The notes below the pieces were generated by a model. It saw only the letters and a program-made list of their open reading frames with translations. It did not search any database and was not told the DNA's origin. From Larix kaempferi (lineage: Eukaryota; Streptophyta; Pinopsida; Pinales; Pinaceae): 64,000 bases of DNA. Each line of letters opens with the position of its first letter. Position 1 is the first letter of the stretch. The stretch lies in the NCBI GenBank assembly GCA_027924585.1, contig BSBM01000007.1, positions 11,251,501 through 11,315,500 on the forward strand. Reading direction: 5' to 3'. Position numbers and translations under genes: made by a program. Below, one piece after another: positions 56,791 to 64,000 of this stretch.

Positions 56791-58221
56791 GTGATGCCAA
56801 TTTTTTCCATTCGGCCAATCCATTTTAAAAATTAATTTTTTGCTGTATTTTCTGCCCAATTAGCACATTTTACAGTATTAAAATTCCAGCATTTTTTACA
56901 GCCATAGAAATCTTTTTACTATTTAGAATGCATCTTTAAAAAGTCTTTGTAAAAATTTTCAGAAATTGAAAGAAGGATTTATTTTGCATTTTATCTAGAT
57001 TAAAAAAAATTTACTGTTTACTTCCTTGATATTTTGCCCATAGCAAATTTTTAAAAGAAATCTATTTATTTCTTGAAAAAGTCATATTATTTGCTTTCCT
57101 ATTTCAAAAGATCCTTTGTTTTTTGAATATTTTCTGCAAAGCATTTACTTTTTCAATTTCAGTTTAAAATACCACACGTGCACCCACTCAAACACATAAT
57201 TTAAACTGAGCCTTAAAATTTACTCTAATTTCAATTAACTTTTAACCCCACTGGGGGAGCACTTAAAAGAACTTTGTAGCTAGGTAGTATTGAGGGGATA
57301 GGTGTTCCAATAACACCCCTCAGTTATTACATTTGAGACATAGCTGTTGTCCATTAGGGAACTAAAATCTCCTAGTATTTTTTGGCACAGTCATAACCAG
57401 TTTATCGGAAGGCCTCTCCCCTAGGAGGGTTGAAGTCGCGAGGATGGTTCCGGAAGCCTGAGTGGAATACCAAATTCCATTCAGTAACTGAATGCTACCA
57501 TTTGGAGTTCTCGGGATATCCCTGTATGGGGGTATTGCGGTAAAAGGACCAAACGACAGATTTACCTTTTCTGGACGTGTCATGAACGGAGTATCCTAGT
57601 TGCCATTCTTTAGGATTGATTACCCGGTGTCCCTCCCGGTAGGGGGATATCTAGCCATTGATTCAACACTCAATATTGTCTGAATTTGATTTCATCACCT
57701 TGCAGAGAATATCGTTTGTTGATTCACAATACTTTTAGTTAGGTGTTTGCATCATACAATCCACCTTTGGCCTAGTAGCACCTCTTTTTTCTAGAAGTTG
57801 TTTGCCTGTTGGTACTCTGACCATTTTTTGCATCCCTCCACTTATTATAGCACAACTGCTATAATAAGGGCTTTTTGAGGTTGATTTTTTGGCCTGAGAG
57901 CCTTTATTTTCACTCCCCTTCTTTGCACCCTTGGTTGCATTAGGATTTTTGAGTTTTTTATACATTACCATCTTACACAGAAGATTTTTACACAAAAAAT
58001 TATTTCTCACCATTGAGAATTTTAGATGCTCTTGTCGTCTTTAGGGTGAACCCCCAGAGTTCAGTCTACTTGGCTCTTCACGTCACCGACGTCGAGCCTT
58101 ATCCCTTGACTCGACACATCGTTGGTCAAACAGACAGTCATCCGATTCTGACACGCCTCACTTCACATCTGATTTTGAGGCAGAATCTGAAAACCCTACC
58201 GAGTTATTACCAACCAACCTC
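56791..58221 (+). other. F leader between LTR and gag
   Basis: Long untranslated-looking stretch, AT-rich to 57180, then a block with GGGGATATCTAG and two palindrome-like GGAGGG/CCCTCC patches (57410-57650). Just upstream of gag the gag frame is already open from a TAG at about 58043 (EPPEFSLLGSSRHRRR), so translation may begin before 58222. Confidence 0.5.
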
Positions 58222-59595
58222 ATGGTTGGGACACAATTTGACCCACTTTTTACCAGCACCATAGGAGATACATCCACAAACCCTTCTACTGCGGTGCCAT
58301 CCATGGAAACAACCACACCCCTAGGTATTTCTAATATGGGGGAAACTCCACTTTTAGGAATGCCCAACACAGGACCACCTCCTATTATGGGTATGCCAAA
58401 CATAGGGGTCACACCCCCTCTCATTTCCACAACCCATAGCCCAGGAATCCCTACTACTATTCCTAACCCTGGTGTAACCCATGTTGCACTTGGAAACGCT
58501 GGCCCATACCAGACCACAGCTATTGGAGGACACATACCTTCAATACTTAGCATACCTTTAGGCGCTACTGGACCCCTACATCATACCACCATGACTAGTC
58601 ATGTCCCAGTCACTACGCCACATCCATATGCTAGCTTACCGTACATGGCGAGTCTGAACTTACCATACTTAGCCAAGTTAACCAATGATCCTATCAGACA
58701 CGACCCTGCGTGGCCTCACATGCCCACCAAACTCCCCTCCGACATCCCTAAGTTTGAGGGAAAGGCAGGTGAGGACCCCCAGAACCATATCATGTCCTTC
58801 CATCTATGGTGTTCCTCCAACTCCATAGTGGATGACTCTGTCCACCTCCGTTTGTTACAGCGCACCTTCACTGGCTCTGCAGCTAAGTGGTATATCGAGC
58901 AAACCCATGGGACCCATGCCACCTTTACCTCCCTTGCCTCGACCTTCCTACACTTCTTTCAGTTACCTGTCCGCTATGATGCGGGAATCAACATCCTACT
59001 GTCTTGCAGACAGAACACGGCCACCCACATCACTGACCACATTCATGAGTGGCATCGACGCCGAAGCCTCTGCAAAATTAAGTTAGACGACCGTATCTTC
59101 CTAGATTGGTTTCTCAAATCCCTCCTCCCTCTCATTGCCAAGGATGTGGCATCCGAACGACCCCAGTCTGAAGAAGAGGCCATCCTCAAAGCCCAACAGT
59201 TTGACCTCATTTACGCCCAGTCGAGTTATCTGTATACCATTATACCGGACGCCCCTCAGGGTGATTCATCCCAACATGATGCACCAGGGGCATCCCATGC
59301 CGCAGATGGCATCATTGGTCATATGGCCTCGCATCCTCAACCCTTTTCCATTGCACATCCTAGCCATGGCCCCAACCTTTCGCAGGCTACATCTCAATCT
59401 GGAGCAACCAATTCATATGCTCCCATGGCACATCACCACCATACCCACGGACCCTCATGTCCACCTCAGTGTTTTGGTCATGCACCACCTACATACACCC
59501 CCCCAACCGCACATCAACCAATGTATTATCCAAAACAAGCTGCGACAGCTAGCCCAACACCTCCAATAGCTCAGGGTTACCAACAACCCCAGTAG
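58222..59595 (+). CDS. F gag, N-terminal and capsid part
   Basis: 457 codons open. Residues 1-150 are Pro/Thr/Gly-rich with short repeats (LGMPNTGPPPIMGMPNIGV). The capsid domain lies at about 165-330: LPSDIPKFEGKAGEDPQNHI, WCSSNSIVDDSVHLRLLQ, FTGSAAKWYIEQ, FLHFFQLPVRYD, WFLKSLLPLIAKDVA: a Retrotrans_gag domain of the Tat type. The tail is His/Pro/Gln-rich. It ends at TAG following Pro-Gln in a Gln-rich stretch, so the real gag continued. One of the best-preserved ORFs in the window. Confidence 0.85.
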   Translation: MVGTQFDPLFTSTIGDTSTNPSTAVPSMETTTPLGISNMGETPLLGMPNTGPPPIMGMPNIGVTPPLISTTHSPGIPTTIPNPGVTHVALGNAGPYQTTAIGGHIPSILSIPLGATGPLHHTTMTSHVPVTTPHPYASLPYMASLNLPYLAKLTNDPIRHDPAWPHMPTKLPSDIPKFEGKAGEDPQNHIMSFHLWCSSNSIVDDSVHLRLLQRTFTGSAAKWYIEQTHGTHATFTSLASTFLHFFQLPVRYDAGINILLSCRQNTATHITDHIHEWHRRRSLCKIKLDDRIFLDWFLKSLLPLIAKDVASERPQSEEEAILKAQQFDLIYAQSSYLYTIIPDAPQGDSSQHDAPGASHAADGIIGHMASHPQPFSIAHPSHGPNLSQATSQSGATNSYAPMAHHHHTHGPSCPPQCFGHAPPTYTPPTAHQPMYYPKQAATASPTPPIAQGYQQPQ

Positions 59596-60059
59596 GTAAC
59601 TGGACCACGTCCAGCTCCACCGGCTTATTATCCACCACAACCTACTCCCGCACCTGCGGCGAACCAAAATCCTCCCACTGCTCAAGGGCAAGTGTACACA
59701 CAACACAACCAGCCCAACACCAAAACAACCAACGCAACCAAGGTGGACAACAAAACCGTGGAAAAGGACGTAACCGCGGCAATAACCAACAACATCAGCA
59801 AGGTCCACCACCTCCCAATCCTCTGCATAATAATAACGCTGCTCCTCCCAACCAGAATCCGGATCATCATCCCAAGCAGCCTAAAAACAACAACCTCAGA
59901 ACAAACCACCCTTGTTCTATATGCGGGGTCTATGGCCACTACACACATGCTTGTCCACATTTGGAGCGAGCTCGACAACTCTGGACTGATGATGCCCATC
60001 GCTAAGGAAACGCGGCTCCCCAGGCGCTACCCAAACCCTCACCCCCTCAGTAGCAACCA
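59596..60059 (+). pseudogene. F gag C-terminus with zinc knuckle
   Basis: After the TAG the frame continues (VTGPRPAPPAYYPPQPTPAP) and shifts near 59700-59740 into RNQGGQQNRGKGRNRGNNQQ. It then reaches one CCHC box, CSICGVYGHYTHAC (from 59913), the nucleic-acid-binding nucleocapsid. TAA at 60003 and TAG at 60051 follow. Confidence 0.78.
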
Positions 60060-61196
60060 ATGGTATTACAAAACCCCTTACCAACCCAAGGCGTAGTGAA
60101 CACTCAGCTGTTGGCTCCCCCTCAAGGAAACGTGCCCCCACAACAACAGATCACTTATGCCACTCCTGATCAACCGATGTTCGATTCAGGTACCCACCAT
60201 TTGTTAATGATGTCATCCGCTGATATCAACATCCAAACCCGTCGAAACCAATATGGCTCCACCCATGAAGCCCCTCCCACCGATAAAAACACTAACGCTC
60301 ATCCCACTGATCAGACGTTACGTATACCCCCGGTTACACTTGATGGCGCCTATAAAGCACCTCGCTTCCCACTCTGTCACATCAACAATAACCCCAATGC
60401 TCGCGCCACGTCAAATTACAGCATTGTAGATGACTTAGCCCAGTCTCCAGTAGCCATGTCTGCTTTAGAAGTTTTAAAAAACTGTCCTTCACAGTGCAAG
60501 ACTTTGCTTACCGCTATTGCTGCTATTCACCCCAATGATTCACAACTAATGGCATTCGATTCGGACCAGTCTGAACCACGCCTGCCTTCCACTTTAGCAT
60601 TCCAAGTTTCTGTCTCCGTTCGGAATCTTTTCATGCATCGGTGTATTATCGATGAAGGCGCCTCTACATGCATTATGTCCACATTCGTTTGGAAGAAGTT
60701 GGGATCCCCTACCCTCCAGCAGTCCACCACTGCGTTACGAGCCTACGATGGCCGTTCGGCTCAACCCCAAGGCCTGTTAGCTAATGTCCCCATCTAGCTG
60801 GCTGGTAAAACCGTGCTCATTGACATAGAGGTCATCAACGCCCAACTAGATTATAACCTGTTACTTGGTCGCAGCTACATGTATGCCATGCGGGCGGGTG
60901 CCTCATCCATTTTTCATACCATGATGTTCCCCCATGAGGGACACATGGTCACAGTTGACTAACTCAACTATTATGATTCAAAGGCCCCCGCTACACCCGA
61001 AAATGTTCTTCCCATGGTTGAACAACCTGTTTGTGGTTCCACTACCTCGTTTGTATCCTCCGTAGGACCCGAACTTTACACAGAGTCGCCTATGACTTCC
61101 ACTTTTCCATCAATCACATCACCTTTACCGATGACAAAAACATCGGATTTGTGCACCCTGTCGCACACAACACAGCAGCCTTCATCGCTACCACAA
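60060..61196 (+). pseudogene. F protease and linker toward RT
   Basis: Open to 60797: a linker (TYATPDQPMFDSG, SNYSIVDDLAQSPVAMSALE), then the Tat-lineage protease: FMHRCIIDEGASTCIMSTFV, KKLGSPTLQQSTTALRAYDG, a TAG at 60795-60797, VLIDIEVINAQLDYNLLLGR, FPHEGHMVTVD, TAA. The usual D-S/T-G triplet is D-E-G here, as in this lineage. A shifted region (about 61060-61196) reads AYDFHFSINHITFTDDKNIG before G cuts in. Confidence 0.82.
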
Positions 61197-61583
61197 TGTG
61201 ATGCACCTGCAACAATTAATTAACAAGAATACGCGAAATAGCAGAAATGACAGAGCTCAGAATCACTTTTATACTGATCACAGGCCACTTCGAGGGGGCA
61301 ACCTCCTTTGAGCAAGCTCAATACAAATAACTTCACGGTGCCTTCAATGACCTCAACACACACTTATATACTAATTCTATGCCCAATACTATGAGTCAAA
61401 ACCATGGGACATATAATACTATAAGACGACTTACAAAGCATATGCGTCCAATACTATGGGTCAATACTATGGGCTAATATAAACTACGGATCAATAAATA
61501 CTACGGGACGACTTACAAAGCATATGCATCCAACAACAATATACTAACATAGTAAAGAGAAGGGTTGACATAGGTTCCTAACA
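61197..61583 (-). repeat. G 3' LTR (about 387 bp)
   Basis: On the minus strand it starts TGTTAGGAACCTATG right after the polypurine tract and ends GGTGCATCACA or two bases earlier. It contains short GGGTCAATACTA-type repeats (about 61380-61510). The outer edge is set by where F coding sequence resumes. Confidence 0.7.
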
Positions 61584-61596
61584 TCCCCTCTCCCTT
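61584..61596 (-). other. G polypurine tract
   Basis: Minus strand AAGGGAGAGGGGA directly before the LTR start TGTTAGG. Confidence 0.85.
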
Positions 61597-61639
61597 AGAA
61601 AAAGCTTTGTCCTCAAAGCTTTGGTTGGAGAAATTGCTG

Positions 61640-62158
61640 CAGAATCTAAAGGAGTGGTTCCCCGGTAGCATCCTCCGGTTGCATTTCAGGCCACTAACGC
61701 CTTTGGAGTGTCAAGGATGATTGCTTGGAAGATTGGAGATGAAGAAGAAACCTGTCAGCTGCATGGAAAATGCACTCAGAACGGTGCTGATTGGCTTGTT
61801 GTTTCAGGCGAATTCTGGCCATGTGAAGATTGTCCTGCAGAATGAGAAGAATCTGATCATGGTTTCGAAGAACCAAGTCAATTTTTGGAACTGGGGAGCT
61901 GCTAAGGGTGTATGGAAGAAGAACTGGTGGTGTTTTTCCATAGACTGCTTCATATGGTGTCCTTTGAGATGTGGTATTGTACCACTAAAGCGCTGCTAGG
62001 AAATCCATAGAAATAGTTGGCCAAAGCTATGTAGGGATGGGCAAGGGTTTGAGCAATCCCGAAAGGAGTGTCGTTTCACCCTTGTTGACTTGGAAAGTAT
62101 CATCGTCAGCCACCATCTATTGAATTTTCATTTTTAGTCCCTGCCAAAAGAAATTACA
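61640..62158 (-). pseudogene. G integrase remnant with core deleted
   Basis: Minus strand: FFWQGLKMKIQ, TAG, NKGETTLLSGLLKPLPIPT, TAG (62027-62029), LWPTISMDF, then at once QWYNTTSQRTPYEAVYGKTP, followed by MVLRNHDQILLILQDNLHMA and IRLKQQANQHRSECIFHAAD. The first core Asp (SMDF) is joined to the segment after the catalytic Glu, so about 100 residues of core are missing. Confidence 0.8.
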
Positions 62159-62758
62159 TCATTCCTGGTCATACACTTTGCAGAACCCAGAGTGCCTTGT
62201 TGATGAAGAAGCATGGAGTTCATAGAAGAGAGAGCCCTGTTGAACATATTGCAACCAATTTGGAACAAGCAGAGAAACAGCTGTAAGAGAAACTGGGTCA
62301 TCAATTGTGCAAGAAGGAGCATCTTCCACCATATTCTTCTTACCCTTCTTGTAAGTGATCACATAGGGATAACCCATGAGTTGGATAACCCATTTCAGGT
62401 GTGTTGGGGAGGAGACCCATTGTTCCAGAAAATTTTCCAGACTCGGGAGATCAGTCTTGATGCAGAAATAATTCCCTAATAGGTATGACTTCCACTTCTG
62501 TACTGCATGCAAAATAGCCATCATTTCCTGCTGAGAGGTAGATGTGGCTAAATTCTTACCAGAAAGGTCTCTTGAAGGCAGCAAGCGCATTGGTTCAGCA
62601 AGGATACCTGCATATCTATCCAAGGAAGTAGTGGAGACTGTTGATGGGTGCATCTGAATGGAATTGAGCTGAGCGATGACACCATGTGAATTCTTCTTAA
62701 AGATTTTTTCCAGGCGATGTGAACTGATGATGCAGAGAGACCCTGGTTGTAAGCCCAT
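62159..62758 (-). pseudogene. G RNase H and start of integrase, RT deleted
   Basis: 199 codons open. After a few post-protease residues (CIISSHRLEKIFKKNSHGVI, AQLNSIQMH) the frame passes directly to RNase H: LSGKNLATSTSQQEMMAILH, QKWKSYLLGNYFCIKTD, WVIQLMGYPYVITYKKGKKN, VEDAPS; then the integrase zinc region (HSGFCKVYDQE). The complete RT domain, including the YVDD region, is absent, and the join keeps the frame. Confidence 0.82.
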
Positions 62759-62767
62759 AAATTTGTG

Positions 62768-63544
62768 TTATGCCCCGTTGACTTTAAACTGCATCCGAAG
62801 TTTAGCAAAATCCCATAAGATGGGGCCAAGTGTGGGTAACCATTGAATGCCCAAAACCACATCACATCCACCTAAGGACAAGGAAAACATGTCAGAGCGT
62901 AGGTTATAATCTTCCATAGAGATACGCACATTGTGACACTTCCCCTTGCAAGGTAAGGTGCCCCCATTGGCAACTATGACTTCAAAGTTGGAGCAAGGAT
63001 GGACAAAACAATCATCCTGTTTGGCAATCCGAGGGTCAATAAAGTTATGAGTGCTACCAGAATCAATGAGTATGGTAAGAGGGAGCTTCTTGAAGTATCC
63101 CCTAACCTGCATTGTTTGTGGGGTGGTGATGCCGGTTACAGCATGGAGAGAGATCTCAGGTGGGTCGTCCTGAGATGGGGTGTCAACAGGCGGGTGTTGA
63201 ATGTCGACCTGATCATCTACTATATCTGTAGCTTCTTCACCCAGTTCTAAGGCAGGCGGAGAATCCACATCCAAGAGATAGAGCTTTTGTTGAACACATC
63301 TATGTCCCCGAGTGAATTTCTCATCACAATTATAGCAAAGCCCTTTTTCTCGGCGTGCTTGCATTTCTATTTCAGACAAATGCTTGATAGGAGTTGGTTG
63401 AGGAGAAGGCGTGATGGGAGCTCGTTGGGAACCCATATTTCTGAAGGGAACAAAGGTGGGTTTGGAGCATTGTTGAGCTGCGATCTTGTCCTCGGCCAGC
63501 TTAGCCAACCCTAGGACTTCCATCATTGTGTTGGGACAAAACAT
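62768..63544 (-). pseudogene. G gag C-terminus, zinc knuckle and protease
   Basis: 258 codons open: MFCPNTMMEVLGLAKLAEDK, then the knuckle CYNCDEKFTRGHRC of chromovirus gag, an acidic linker, and protease with LTILIDSGSTHNFIDPRIAK (active-site DSG), FEVIVANGGTLPCKGKC, GCDVVLGIQWLPTLGPI. Protease looks complete. The stop before RNase H (TAA at about 62767) separates it from the next ORF. Confidence 0.88.
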
Positions 63545-64000
63545 TTTGACCTATGAGTGGATTTCATCCTTGAGACCACTGATAAAACAACTCCTGTAGA
63601 ATTCATCAGACAATCCTTCTGTGTGATTGGCCAATTTCTCAAATTCTGTCTGATACTCTCTCACTATGCCAATTTGGTGAAGTTTAGTGAGTGCTCCTGT
63701 GAAATCATCAAAAGCACTAGGACCAAATCGTGGCAAAATGAGTTGGCAAAAATCTATCCAGTTTGGCTCGGGATGAGCTTTGATGTACCAACAGTACCAT
63801 TGAAGGGCTTCCTGTTCCAAATGAAAGGATGCAAGTGGAACTTTCTGGACATCAAAAGTATTATGCAGGCTGAAATATTGTTTTGCTCGGTATATCCATC
63901 CAGTCGGATCAGTACCATTGAAGCGAGGAAAATCAAGCTTCGGCCCACGAAAATTGCTTGAAGAAGAGAACCCGGTGGCTGCAAAAGATTCTGGCTGTCG
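63545..64000 (-). pseudogene. G gag capsid domain (runs off the window)
   Basis: Minus strand: FRGPKLDFPRFNGTDPTGWI, YRAKQYFSLHNTFDVQKVPL, MEQEALQWYCWYIKAHPEPN, FGPSAFDDFTGALTKLHQIG, YQTEFEKLANHTEGLSDEFY, FISGLKDEIHS, then TAG (63551-63553) where the frame continues into the zinc-knuckle ORF. A typical chromovirus capsid domain; apart from this TAG it is continuous. Confidence 0.87.

Larger units (their letters stand above)
55607..61196 (+). mobile_element. Element F: Tat/Retand-type Ty3/gypsy retrotransposon, interrupted by G
   Basis: 5' LTR 55607-56323, primer site, a long leader with a 33-bp minisatellite, gag, zinc knuckle and protease. The protease has the IIDEGASTCIMS and YNLLLGRSY signatures of Tat-lineage elements. 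Minus-strand element G interrupts it at 61197; RT onward lies beyond the window. TAG, TAA and one frameshift break the polyprotein. Confidence 0.82.
61197..64000 (-). mobile_element. Element G: chromovirus-type Ty3/gypsy, internally deleted (5' part outside)
   Basis: Minus strand from the window end: gag, zinc knuckle, protease, then directly RNase H, a fragment of integrase, polypurine tract and 3' LTR (61197-61583). RT and the integrase core are missing. Motifs are those of Tekay/Del-like chromoviruses. It interrupts F's pol. Confidence 0.85.

Noticed and set aside
56456-56810. Real repeat protein from the 33-bp array
   Set aside because: Both strands are open simply because the unit is 33 bp; no start context or domain supports either.
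1-64000. Host genes between the elements
   Set aside because: All long frames belong to element proteins or their antisense; the leftover gaps are short and show no exon pattern I can defend.

Overview
The window is repetitive plant nuclear DNA. I find no host gene, tRNA, rRNA or CRISPR locus; almost every base can be assigned to a transposable element. The plant-type primer sites (tRNA-Asp, initiator tRNA-Met), Tat- and chromovirus-type Ty3/gypsy pol, Ty1/copia pol, deep nesting and old diverged LTRs suggest a large seed-plant genome. The A/B/E gypsy family looks to me like one seen in gymnosperms such as conifers (recollection and inference, not checked). I name the elements T, A, B, C, J, E, M, H, F and G.

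Layout. 1-18451 is array T: four LTRs and three internal regions in strict tandem (period 4904-4905 bp), a multimeric non-autonomous LTR element with a tRNA-Asp primer site and a short gag-like protein. Its right end is the exact end of an LTR, sitting inside the 3' extra ORF of gypsy element B (minus strand). B runs from left of the window to its 5' LTR at 48640-50196 and is cut by T, by element C (20187-28633, target duplication GACTA) and by element A (29049-42673, target duplication GCTTC). A belongs to the same gypsy family as B and is on the plus strand. C is a chimera: 2-kb LTRs and an initiator-Met primer site surround a 604-codon open frame that joins an acidic leader to the second half of a copia reverse transcriptase plus RNase H, followed by that copia's own 3' LTR (J).

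B appears to sit in the LTR of a third family member, E (about 50197-54348), whose gag is split by a 1.7-kb terminal-inverted-repeat DNA element (M, 52481-54181). Next come an inverted solo LTR (H, 54836-55555), a Tat/Retand-type gypsy element (F, 55607 onward) whose LTR is head-to-head with H, and a minus-strand chromovirus (G, 61197 to the window end) inserted in F and lacking its RT and integrase core.

Gene content. A and B share an unusual order: LTR, a small ORF1, gag with five zinc knuckles, protease, two extra gag-like domains, RT, RNase H, integrase, and a long 3' coiled-coil ORF. All are broken, mostly by TAG at codons expected to be CAG, the trace expected of methylated CHG sites decaying. 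The open frames are the C/J chimeric pol, two of three gag-like ORFs in T, and the N-terminal gag of F. Limits: identities and domain calls come from reading motifs and comparing copies within the window; no database search was possible.
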